Assembly (NCBI GenBank): GCA_041483455.1
Contig: JBGPFS010000181.1
Location: 1 to 5,397, forward strand
Reading direction: 5' to 3'
Length of the DNA stretch: 5,397 nucleotides
Source of the DNA: JBGPFS01 sp041483455
Lineage (GTDB): Bacteria; Chloroflexota; Limnocylindria; Limnocylindrales; CSP1-4
The notes under the pieces are model-generated. The model had not been told where the DNA came from. It saw nothing but the letters and a program-made list of their open reading frames with translations, and searched no databases. Position 1 is the first letter of the stretch. The number at the start of each line of letters is the position of its first letter. Below, piece by piece: positions 1 through 5,397 of the stretch. A program made the translations under genes and the position numbers.

Positions 1-1
1 C

Positions 2-856
2 ATCTTCCGGGCGATGGACGGCCTGCCGGTCGTGGTCCGGCTGATCGACCCGCCGCTCCACGAGTTCCTGCCGAACCACGACGAGCTGCTCGTCGAGGTG
101 ACCGAGCACCGGGTCAAGGGCACGCCGCCGAGCGACCCGGCTTACGCCCGGGCGCGCGAGGTCCTCGCGGTCGTCGAATCGATGCGCGAGCAGAACCCGA
201 TGCTGGGCCTGCGCGGTTGCCGCCTGGGCCTGATGATCCCGGACTTCGTCAAGATCCAGACCCGGGCGATCCTCAACGCCCAGATCGCCGTCAAGAAGGC
301 CGGCGGGAACCCGATCGCCAAGATCATGATCCCGCTGGTCGGCCACGCCAACGAGCTGCGCGCGACGAGGGCGCTCCTCGAGGCCGAGGCGCAGGCGGTC
401 GAGGCGAAGGCAGGCGTCGAGATCGACTACAAGTTCGGGACGATGATCGAGGTCCCGCGTGGCGCGCTCACGGCCGACGAGATCGCCAAGGACGCCGCGT
501 TCTTCAGCTTCGGCACGAACGATCTCACCCAGATGACCTTCGGCTACAGCCGCGACGACGCGGAGGGCGGCTTCCTGCTCAAGTACGTCGAGGAGGGGAT
601 CCTCCCGTTCAACCCGTTCCAGACGCTCGACGACGCGGTCGCCGGGCTGATGCGGATCGCGGTCGAGAAGGGCAGGGCCACCCGGCCGGACCTCGAGCTC
701 GGGATCTGCGGCGAGCACGGTGGCGACCCGGAATCGATCTTCAAGTGCGAGGCGATCGGCCTCGACTACGTCTCGTGCTCGCCCTTCCGCGTCCCGGTCG
801 CCCGCCTGGCCGCGGCCCAGGCCGCGCTGGTGAACGCGGCCGAGCGCGATCGCTAG
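2..856 (+). CDS. ppdK: Pyruvate, phosphate dikinase, C-terminal part (5' end outside the window)
   Basis: This enzyme interconverts pyruvate + ATP + Pi and PEP + AMP + PPi in the cytoplasm. Only the C-terminal PEP/pyruvate-binding TIM barrel is visible: about 284 of the roughly 870-900 residues usual for the family. The frame is open from the left edge, so the Met at 14 is internal and not a start. Counting from that Met, the family landmarks come in order: VRLIDPPLHEFLP (residues 8-20, substrate-binding Arg 9), NPMLGLRGCRLG (61-72, Arg 67), MIEVPR (144-149, metal-ligand Glu 146), SFGTNDLTQMTFGYSRDD (165-182, Asn 169 and Asp 170), and GICGEHGGDP (230-239) with the catalytic proton-donor Cys 232. 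The tail DYVSCSPFRVPVARLAAAQA is also typical. The LGLRG segment has Leu where I recall His in the clostridial and plant enzymes; I would not treat this as a defect. The ATP-grasp and phosphohistidine domains lie upstream, outside the window. The stop is TAG at 854-856. The cut gene looks intact as far as it is visible. Confidence 0.97.
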   Translation: MFRAMDGLPVVVRLIDPPLHEFLPNHDELLVEVTEHRVKGTPPSDPAYARAREVLAVVESMREQNPMLGLRGCRLGLMIPDFVKIQTRAILNAQIAVKKAGGNPIAKIMIPLVGHANELRATRALLEAEAQAVEAKAGVEIDYKFGTMIEVPRGALTADEIAKDAAFFSFGTNDLTQMTFGYSRDDAEGGFLLKYVEEGILPFNPFQTLDDAVAGLMRIAVEKGRATRPDLELGICGEHGGDPESIFKCEAIGLDYVSCSPFRVPVARLAAAQAALVNAAERDR

Positions 857-865
857 CTCCCCCCG

Positions 866-2185
866 GTGAGCGGGCCGGCCGGGCCACCGGATCGCGGCAC
901 GGCGCCCGGTCCGGCCGCGGGCCCGTCACGCGGCCGGCTCCAGCGCCTGTTCCTGGATACGGCGCCGCTCCGGCGCGACCGCGACTACCGGCTGCTGTGG
1001 AGCGGCCAGGTGGTCAGCGGGATAGGCAACCAGATCACCCGGATCGCGCTCCCGTACCAGGTCTACGTCCTCACCCACTCGACCCTCGCGATCGGGGCGC
1101 TGACGCTCGTCCAGCTCGTCCCGATCCTCGCCTTCTCGCTCGGGGCCGGCACGATCGTCGACGCGGTCGACCGTCGGCGGCTCCTGCTGCGGACCCAGGT
1201 CGGCCTGGTCGCCTGCAGCCTCGCGCTCGTGGGCCTGGCAGTCCTGCCCACGACGCCGCTGCCCCTCCTGTTCGTCGTCGCGTTCATCGCCGCGGGGCTC
1301 GGCTCGGTCGATCAGCCGGCCCGCTCGTCGTCGATCCCGCGGCTCGTGCCGGCCGAGCGTCTCCCGGCCGCGATCGCCCTGAACCAGCTCAACTTCCAGG
1401 CCGCCTCGATCGTCGGTCCCGCGGTCGGCGGCCTGCTCCTGGCGACGGTCGGGCTCGCGGGCGCCTATGCGGTCGACGTCGTCTCGTTCGGGGCCTCGAT
1501 CGCCACCCTCCTGGCGATCGCGCCGCTGCCGCCGCTCGGTCGGATCACCCGGCCGGGGCTCGCCGCGATCCAGGAGGGCCTCGCGTTCGTCCGCGGCCGC
1601 CGGATCATCACCTCGACGTTCGCGATCGACCTGGCGGCGATGGTCTTCGGGATGCCGACCGCCCTGTTCCCGGTCCTCGCGCTCGACGTCTTCCGGACCG
1701 GCCCGGTCGGGGTCGGCCTGCTCGCGGCGGCGCCGGGCGCAGGAGCGTTCCTCGGCGCGCTCCTGTCCGGCTGGATGTCCCGCGTCCGACGGGCCGGCCG
1801 GGCCGTCGTGCTGGCGGTCGTCCTCTGGGGCCTCGCGATCGTCGGCTTCGGGCTGGCGACGTTCTCGTTCCCGCTGGCTCTGGGGTTCCTCGCCCTGGCC
1901 GGCGCCGCGGACGTCCTGTCGGCGGTCCTGCGCTCGACGATCATCCAGCTCGCGACCCCGGACGAGCTGCGCGGCCGGGTGAGCTCGATCCACATCCTGG
2001 TGGTGACCAGCGGTCCGCGTCTGGGCGACCTCGAGGCGGCCGCCGTCGCTTCGGCCATCGGGGCGCAGGCCTCCGTCGTCTCCGGCGGCCTGCTCTGCCT
2101 GGCCGGGGTGGCCGTGGTCGTCCGGGCCTTCCCCGAGCTGATGGCGCACGTCCTGCCGCTGCGCCCGGAGGCTCCGGCGCCGTAG
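866..2185 (+). CDS. MFS transporter, EntS/MFS_3-type exporter
   Basis: A 439-residue integral membrane protein, the usual length for a 12-helix major facilitator that exports small molecules by proton antiport. After a Gly/Pro-rich cytoplasmic tail (residues 1-25), LRRDRDYRLLWSGQVVSGIGNQ (35-56) opens helix 1, as in the EntS-like exporters. GTIVDAVDRRRLL (95-107) is the motif-A loop between helices 2 and 3. Hydrophobic helices follow at about 111-127, 133-146, 178-197, 201-219, 250-272, 281-302, 313-333, 336-358 and 402-420. GRVSSIHILVVTSGPRLGDLEAAAVA (370-395) is characteristic of this subgroup. GTG at 866 is the only possible start: it lies three codons after the in-frame dikinase stop, and no other ATG/GTG occurs before helix 1. 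No Shine-Dalgarno is visible. The 9-bp gap suggests co-transcription with the dikinase. EntS exports enterobactin, but no siderophore genes are seen here, so the substrate is unknown; a drug or metabolite is equally possible. Confidence 0.9.
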   Translation: MSGPAGPPDRGTAPGPAAGPSRGRLQRLFLDTAPLRRDRDYRLLWSGQVVSGIGNQITRIALPYQVYVLTHSTLAIGALTLVQLVPILAFSLGAGTIVDAVDRRRLLLRTQVGLVACSLALVGLAVLPTTPLPLLFVVAFIAAGLGSVDQPARSSSIPRLVPAERLPAAIALNQLNFQAASIVGPAVGGLLLATVGLAGAYAVDVVSFGASIATLLAIAPLPPLGRITRPGLAAIQEGLAFVRGRRIITSTFAIDLAAMVFGMPTALFPVLALDVFRTGPVGVGLLAAAPGAGAFLGALLSGWMSRVRRAGRAVVLAVVLWGLAIVGFGLATFSFPLALGFLALAGAADVLSAVLRSTIIQLATPDELRGRVSSIHILVVTSGPRLGDLEAAAVASAIGAQASVVSGGLLCLAGVAVVVRAFPELMAHVLPLRPEAPAP

Positions 2186-2192
2186 GCCACGT

Positions 2193-2204
2193 CCCCGACC
2201 GGGG
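2193..2204. terminator. Small inverted repeat in the convergent gap (weak terminator candidate)
   Basis: CCCC-GACC-GGGG forms a 4-bp all-GC stem with a 4-base loop, eight bases past the exporter stop. It lies in the 59-bp gap where the exporter and the alcohol dehydrogenase converge, so a bidirectional terminator would be expected here. The stem is short and has no T tract on either side. A chance hairpin in GC-rich DNA is just as likely. Confidence 0.2.
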
Positions 2205-2244
2205 CCGCGCGCCAGCTTCTAGCGACGCCGGTGCGGACGATCGT

Positions 2245-3360
2245 TCAGAACGTCACGACGCTGCGCAGGCCCTCGCCCCGCCGGAGCCGGTCGAATGCCG
2301 CCTCGACGCCGTCGAGCCCGATCCGCCGATCGACCAGCCGATCGACCGGCAGCTGCCCGGCGAGGTGGAGCTCGGCATAGCGCGGGAAATCGTCGGCTGC
2401 CACCGTCGAGCCGTAGTTCGAGCCGAGGATCCGCCGGCCGCCGTCGACGAAGCGGTAGACGTCGAAGCTCGCCCGCACGCCCTCCGGGGTCATCCCGACC
2501 AGCACGGCCGTGCCGTCCGCCGGCAGCAGGTCGATCGCCAGCTCCACGGTCGCCGGCCGGCCGATCGCCTCGAAGACGTAGGCCGGCCCGTCCGGACCGG
2601 CGGCGGCGCGGATCGCTCGCAGGGTCTCGCGGGCGTCGTCCCCGGCCAGGACGCCGGCGGTCGCCCCGAGCTCGCGGGCCGTCTCCAGCTTCGCCGGGAC
2701 GCGGTCGACGGCGACGATCGATGTCGCTCCCGCCAGCCGGGCGCCCATGACCGCCGACAGGCCGACGCCGCCCAGCCCGATGACGGCGACACTCGCGCCG
2801 GCCGGCACGGCTGCGGTCTTCGTCACCGCCCCGACCCCGGTCGCGACGCAGCAGCCGATGAGCGCGGCGACCTCCGGCGGCGTCCCGTCGGGCATCGGGA
2901 TCGCCGCGCCCGCCGGGACCACCTGGGCCTCGGCCAGCGTTCCGATGGCCAGGTAGCTCAGGACGGCCGTGCCGTCCGCCCGGTGGACCCGCGTGCCGCC
3001 ATCCGCCCGCCGGCCGTGCTGGAACGACGACGTCGCCGTGCAGGCCCAGGACCGCCCGGCCGCACAGGCGGGACAGGCGCCGCAGGGCACGATCCAGGAG
3101 AGAGCGACGAGCCGGCCGGGCGTCAGGCCGGTCGCGACGGGGTCGACAGCCGAGCCGATCGCCTCGACGATCCCGGCGCCTTCGTGGCCCATCACGATCG
3201 GTCCGGGTCGGGACCACTCGGCGTCGCGGACATGGAGGTCCGAGTGGCACACCCCGCTGGCCAGCAGCGCGACCCGGACCTCGCCCGGGCCCGGATCGTC
3301 GAGGGTCAGGTCCTCGATCGCGACGGGCTGCCCGGGTCCGTCGATCACCGCGGCGCGCAT
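2245..3360 (-). CDS. Zinc-dependent alcohol dehydrogenase (medium-chain, class III-like)
   Basis: A 371-residue cytoplasmic NAD(P)-dependent oxidoreductase of the MDR superfamily, full family length. The GroES-like N-terminal domain carries GVCHSDLHV (residues 36-44; Cys 38, catalytic zinc) and GHEGAGIVEAIG (58-69; His 59 and Glu 60). C93-GAC-PAC-AAGRSWA-C107 gives four cysteines (93, 96, 99, 107) for the structural zinc. IGCCVATGVGAV (168-179) supplies the third catalytic-zinc ligand, most likely Cys 170, with an extra Cys 171 beside it. The Rossmann domain has GLGGVG (195-200) and AVDR (217-220); Asp 219 at the end of strand 2 favours NAD over NADP. The ATG at complement 3358-3360 begins a typical MRAAVIDGPGQPV N-terminus. 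The frame stays open upstream, but that stretch is antisense to the neighbouring hydrolase. No Shine-Dalgarno precedes the ATG; a -10-like hexamer six bases away suggests a leaderless mRNA. The family covers alcohols, aldehydes and S-hydroxymethyl thiols; the substrate is not assignable. Confidence 0.93.
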   Translation of the reverse strand: MRAAVIDGPGQPVAIEDLTLDDPGPGEVRVALLASGVCHSDLHVRDAEWSRPGPIVMGHEGAGIVEAIGSAVDPVATGLTPGRLVALSWIVPCGACPACAAGRSWACTATSSFQHGRRADGGTRVHRADGTAVLSYLAIGTLAEAQVVPAGAAIPMPDGTPPEVAALIGCCVATGVGAVTKTAAVPAGASVAVIGLGGVGLSAVMGARLAGATSIVAVDRVPAKLETARELGATAGVLAGDDARETLRAIRAAAGPDGPAYVFEAIGRPATVELAIDLLPADGTAVLVGMTPEGVRASFDVYRFVDGGRRILGSNYGSTVAADDFPRYAELHLAGQLPVDRLVDRRIGLDGVEAAFDRLRRGEGLRSVVTF

Positions 3361-3366
3361 GGGCCG

Positions 3367-3372
3367 AGTGTA
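3367..3372 (-). promoter_or_regulatory. Putative -10 element of the alcohol dehydrogenase (leaderless)
   Basis: Read on the minus strand the hexamer is TACACT, which keeps the conserved TA....T of a sigma-70-type -10 box. It ends exactly six bases before the dehydrogenase ATG, which would place the transcript start at or next to the A of ATG. No purine-rich Shine-Dalgarno lies in between. A -35 box at 17-bp spacing would be TCGTAG, a poor match to TTGACA. Confidence 0.5.
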
Positions 3373-3390
3373 ACGAGCCGGCCCACGGGC

Positions 3391-3396
3391 TACGAT
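3391..3396 (+). promoter_or_regulatory. Putative -10 element of the ureohydrolase gene (leaderless)
   Basis: TACGAT matches TATAAT at four of six positions, including the key TA....T. It ends exactly six bases before the ATG at 3403, leaving room only for a leaderless transcript. It is among the few AT-containing stretches in this GC-rich window. At 17-bp spacing the -35 position reads GTGTAA, a weak match. That position overlaps the opposing gene's -10, so the two core promoters share DNA. Confidence 0.5.
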
Positions 3397-3402
3397 AAGC
3401 CC

Positions 3403-4368
3403 ATGCCGCGCTACGTCCCCGAGGACTCGCTCCTCTCGCCCCGCTTCACCGGGCCTTCCACGTTCGCCCGGCTGCCCTTCGTCCGGACCATCGAGGAGGT
3501 CGACCTCGCGATCGTCGGCGTCCCGTTCGACACGGGCGTGACCTACCGCGTCGGCGGCCGATTCGGGCCGAACGCCGTCCGCGCTGCCAGCGTCATGCTC
3601 CGGCCCTACAACGCGAACCTCGAGGTGGCCCCCTTCGAGGTGCTGAGCTGCGTCGACTATGGCGACGTGGCGATCGTGCCCGGCTACATCGAGCGCTCGT
3701 ACGCCGCGATCGAGGCGGAGGTCGCGCCGATCGTCGAGGCCGGGGTGATCCCGCTCCTCATCGGCGGCGACCACGCCTGCACGCTGCCGCACCTGCGGGC
3801 GACCCGGAGCCGGGGCCCCGTCGCGGTCATCGACTTCGACTCGCACACCGACGCCTGGGACAGCTACTTCGGCGAGAAGTACAACCACGGGACGTGGATG
3901 CGACGGGCCATCGAGGAGGGGCTGGTCGACGTCGGCCACTCGATCGAGGTCGGCCTCCGGGGCCCGATCTACGACAGCGAGGACTGGACCCGCCTGCGCT
4001 CGGAGCTCGGGCTCGACTACCTCACGACCGAGGACGTCCTGCGGATCGGGCCGGCGGCGACCGCCGCGGCGATCCGCGAGCGCGTCGGCGACCGACCGGC
4101 CTTCATCAGCTTCGACATCGACGTGGTCGACCCGGCCTTCGCGCCGGGGACCGGGACGCCCGAGCCGGGCGGGCTGTCGGCCCACGACGCCCTCGCGATC
4201 GTCCGCGGGCTGACCGGGATCGACTTCGTGGGCTTCGACGTGGTCGAGGTGATCCCGGCCTACGACCCGGCCGGTCAGACGGCGTTCCTGGCCGCGAACC
4301 TGGCCTTCGACATGCTCTCGCTCCACGCCCTCCGACGGGCAGGGCCGACCGAGCCGCCGGCGTCGTGA
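3403..4368 (+). CDS. Agmatinase-family ureohydrolase (guanidino hydrolase)
   Basis: A 321-residue arginase/agmatinase-fold enzyme that hydrolyses a guanidino group to an amine and urea at a dinuclear (usually manganese) centre in the cytoplasm. All six expected metal ligands are visible: His 124 in GGDHA (121-125), Asp 146, His 148 and Asp 150 in DFDSHTD (144-150), and Asp 238 and Asp 240 in SFDIDVVDPAFAPGTGTPE (236-254). Glu 282 in GFDVVEVIPAYD (277-288) is the conserved C-terminal acidic residue near the active site. The N-terminal VPFDTGVTYRVGGRFGPNAVR (40-60) is of the agmatinase rather than the arginase type. Small departures are Ala for the usual Ser in GGDHS and Ser for Ala in DAHTD. 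Agmatine is the default substrate, but guanidinobutyrate, guanidinopropionate or guanidine hydrolases look alike, so I give no symbol. The ATG at 3403 gives a typical length and follows a -10-like hexamer without a Shine-Dalgarno. Confidence 0.93.
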   Translation: MPRYVPEDSLLSPRFTGPSTFARLPFVRTIEEVDLAIVGVPFDTGVTYRVGGRFGPNAVRAASVMLRPYNANLEVAPFEVLSCVDYGDVAIVPGYIERSYAAIEAEVAPIVEAGVIPLLIGGDHACTLPHLRATRSRGPVAVIDFDSHTDAWDSYFGEKYNHGTWMRRAIEEGLVDVGHSIEVGLRGPIYDSEDWTRLRSELGLDYLTTEDVLRIGPAATAAAIRERVGDRPAFISFDIDVVDPAFAPGTGTPEPGGLSAHDALAIVRGLTGIDFVGFDVVEVIPAYDPAGQTAFLAANLAFDMLSLHALRRAGPTEPPAS

Positions 4369-4390
4369 GCGGGGCGCGGCGCCCGCTCAC
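4365..4390 (+). terminator. GC-rich hairpin at the ureohydrolase stop codon
   Basis: GTGAGCGGG (4365-4373) pairs perfectly with CCCGCTCAC (4382-4390): nine base pairs around an eight-base loop. The 5' arm contains the ureohydrolase TGA stop (4366-4368). There is no T tract, so it would be an atypical terminator; it could instead be an attenuating or mRNA-protecting hairpin between two same-strand genes. A second identical copy of the 3' arm at 4403-4411 offers an alternative pairing. Confidence 0.45.
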
Positions 4391-4423
4391 CTGGGCGCGC
4401 CGCCCGCTCACCTGAGCGCGCCG
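4374..4423. repeat. 21-bp tandem repeat, about 2.4 copies, between two genes
   Basis: Unit 1 (4374-4394) and unit 2 (4395-4415) are identical at 19 of 21 positions, sharing the uninterrupted run CGCCCGCTCACCTG. A third partial copy (4416-4423, GCGCGCCG) ends just before the next gene's start at 4427. The repeat fills nearly all of the 58-bp intergenic gap and duplicates the 3' arm of the hairpin at 4365-4390. It leaves no recognisable Shine-Dalgarno or -10 box for the downstream gene. Confidence 0.85.
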
Positions 4424-4426
4424 GCC

Positions 4427-5326
4427 GTGACCGAGCCCTGGCGCTCGCCGATCCCGCCGGGCTTCCGCTGGCCGGCCGGCGTTCGGGCCGCCGCCTGCTT
4501 CACCTTCGATCTCGACGCCGAGAGCCCGATCCTGTTCGAGCACCCCGAGGCGGCGGGCCATCTCGACGTGATGAGCCACCAGGCCTACGGCCCGCGGACC
4601 GGCGTCCCGCGTCTCCTCCGGATCCTCGACCGGCAGGCGATCCAGGCGACGTTCTTCGTGCCGGGCTACTCCGCGGAGCGCTGGCCGGACGCCGTTCGCT
4701 CGATCCGCGACGCCGGCCACGAGATCGCCCACCACGGATACCTCCACGAGAGCTCGCGGGGCGTGGATCCCGAGACCGAAGAGCGACGCCTCGTGCGCGG
4801 CCTCGAAGCGCTCGATACCGTGGCCGGGGTCCGGCCGACCGGCTACCGGGCCCCGATGTGGGAGCTGAGCTACGCGCTCCCGGCGATCCTCGCCCGGCAC
4901 GGGTTCCGCTACGACTCCGGGTTGATGGACGCGGACCACCCGTATCGTCTCGCGGTCTCGCCCGAGCCGGGAGCCGCGACCCTCGTCGAGCTGCCCGCCC
5001 ACTGGAGCCTCGACGACTGGGAGCCCTACAACTACCTGCCGGGCATCACGGGCTCCGGGGTGATCGCGAGCCCGGCCGACGTGATGGCTCGCTGGGCGCT
5101 CGAGCTCGAGGCGCTCGTCGAGGAGAGTGGCCTGTTCACGCTCACGAACCACCCGTTCGTGAGCGGCCGGGCGTCCCGCGCGGCGGCGCTCGAGGCGCTC
5201 ATCGCCCGTGCGAAGGCGATCGACGGGCTCTGGATCGCCACCGCCGCCGAGGTCGCCGCGCACGTCGAGACGCTCGACCTGGCCCCGGTGGTCCACGCGC
5301 CCCCGGTGCTGCCGGGAGATCGCTGA
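4427..5326 (+). CDS. Polysaccharide deacetylase family protein (PuuE/HpPgdA-like, NodB fold)
   Basis: A 299-residue CE4-superfamily hydrolase that cleaves an amide C-N bond, as in N-deacetylation. The family motifs are in order: FTFDLDAE (25-32) with Asp 28 as candidate catalytic base and Asp 30 as candidate metal ligand; GHEIAHHGYLHE (97-108) with His 103 and His 107; GYRAPMWELS (139-148) with Arg 141; LVELPAHWSLDDW (186-198); and TNHPF (240-244) with His 242 as candidate catalytic acid. The retained Asp-His-His triad suggests a metal enzyme, unlike metal-free PuuE allantoinases. There is no signal peptide or membrane segment, so it is predicted cytoplasmic, which argues against a secreted cell-wall deacetylase. 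GTG at 4427 is the only start giving the full motif 1; the next in-frame ATG is at residue 49. No Shine-Dalgarno is seen. It lies 58 bp after the ureohydrolase on the same strand, so co-transcription is plausible despite the intervening hairpin. The substrate is unknown: peptidoglycan, N-acylated amine or cyclic imide. Confidence 0.88.
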   Translation: MTEPWRSPIPPGFRWPAGVRAAACFTFDLDAESPILFEHPEAAGHLDVMSHQAYGPRTGVPRLLRILDRQAIQATFFVPGYSAERWPDAVRSIRDAGHEIAHHGYLHESSRGVDPETEERRLVRGLEALDTVAGVRPTGYRAPMWELSYALPAILARHGFRYDSGLMDADHPYRLAVSPEPGAATLVELPAHWSLDDWEPYNYLPGITGSGVIASPADVMARWALELEALVEESGLFTLTNHPFVSGRASRAAALEALIARAKAIDGLWIATAAEVAAHVETLDLAPVVHAPPVLPGDR

Positions 5327-5334
5327 GCGCGATC
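5318..5334 (+). terminator. Small stem-loop at the deacetylase stop codon
   Basis: GATCGC (5318-5323) and GCGATC (5329-5334) form a six-bp stem with a five-base loop that contains the TGA stop. No T tract follows. It may help end the transcript, but a stem this short can arise by chance. The remaining bases to 5397 show no gene that I can support. Confidence 0.25.
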
Positions 5335-5397
5335 CGGAGATCCCCGCCGGGCCGCGCGCAGACGAGGTTCGGATCGACCTTCACCCACGGACGGGAG

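Larger units (their letters stand above)
3357..3406. repeat. Imperfect inverted repeat spanning both divergent start codons
   Basis: The left arm, 3357-3372, and the reverse complement of the right arm, 3391-3406, match at 12 of 16 positions. The outer eight are perfect: GCATGGGC against GCCCATGC, each containing a start codon. Matches also cover the TA....T-defining bases of both -10 hexamers. The 18-bp spacer (3373-3390) contains the small palindrome GCCCACGGGC at 3381-3390. The whole structure is centred between the two ATGs. It may simply reflect two similar leaderless promoters, or it may be an operator. Confidence 0.6.

Noticed and set aside
926..2190. Long minus-strand open frames (407 and 241 codons) antisense to the exporter
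   Set aside because: Their compositions are Arg/Asp/Glu- or Arg/Ala/Ser/Thr-rich with no motifs, and the plus-strand exporter shows proper helices and family signatures.
3361..4326. A 322-codon in-frame minus-strand extension upstream of the dehydrogenase ATG
   Set aside because: It is exactly antisense to the ureohydrolase, has no recognisable domain and is rich in Asp/Arg/Val/Glu. The dehydrogenase has a complete normal N-terminus at 3360.
217..4368. A 1383-codon open frame on the plus strand running through the dikinase, exporter and dehydrogenase into the ureohydrolase
   Set aside because: Upstream of 3403 its translation is an Arg/Pro/Gly/Asp-rich low-complexity shadow typical of high-GC DNA, while convincing family motifs lie in other frames there. 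Only 3403-4368 is real.
4374..4423. Tandem repeat considered as a CRISPR fragment or attachment site
   Set aside because: The repeats are directly adjacent without unique spacers, number only about 2.4, and no integrase, tRNA or cas gene is present.
4106..5296. A 396-codon minus-strand frame with repeated RRAQVSG residues
   Set aside because: It is antisense to the deacetylase. The peptide repeat is just the translation of the 21-bp DNA tandem repeat in the intergenic gap.
5199..5397. A minus-strand frame reading WVKVDPNLVCARPGGDLRIAL near the right edge, possibly the end of a convergent gene
   Set aside because: The start of the peptide looks protein-like, but its stop lies near 5199, so a real gene would overlap the deacetylase by about 128 bp and end in an Arg-rich shadow tail. 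More sequence to the right would be needed to decide.

Overview
The window is very GC-rich (by eye; not computed) and densely coding. It holds five protein genes, one of them cut by the left edge, and no RNA gene, mobile element or CRISPR array that I can see. Strong G/C preference at third codon positions, GTG starts, missing Shine-Dalgarno sequences and apparent leaderless promoters suggest a high-GC soil or freshwater bacterium. Chloroflexota (for example the Limnocylindria/Ellin6529 type) or Actinomycetota fit best. That placement is inference from style and protein flavour, not a database result.

Layout. Positions 2-856 (+) are the C-terminal part of pyruvate, phosphate dikinase, the PEP/pyruvate-binding TIM barrel with its catalytic cysteine. 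Nine bases later, 866-2185 (+) encodes an MFS exporter of the EntS/MFS_3 type, probably co-transcribed with it. A 59-bp convergent gap follows. Then 2245-3360 (-) encodes a two-zinc medium-chain alcohol dehydrogenase. It is transcribed divergently from 3403-4368 (+), a binuclear-metal ureohydrolase of the agmatinase type. A 58-bp gap with a hairpin and a 21-bp tandem repeat leads to 4427-5326 (+), a CE4/NodB-fold deacetylase of the PuuE/HpPgdA type. The last 71 bases hold no gene I can support.

How the genes relate. The dikinase interconverts pyruvate and PEP in central carbon metabolism; the exporter next to it need not share its function. The right half looks like a small catabolic or modification locus: a guanidino hydrolase, a C-N (amide) hydrolase and an NAD-type alcohol/aldehyde dehydrogenase around one shared regulatory point. 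Its substrate cannot be read from the sequence.

The most striking non-coding signal is the 42-bp divergent region 3361-3402. On each strand a TACnnT -10-like hexamer ends exactly six bases before ATG, which predicts two leaderless transcripts. Together with the start codons they form an imperfect inverted repeat (12 of 16 positions matching per arm). I found no clear evidence of a wholly new biological system; all five proteins belong to known families.
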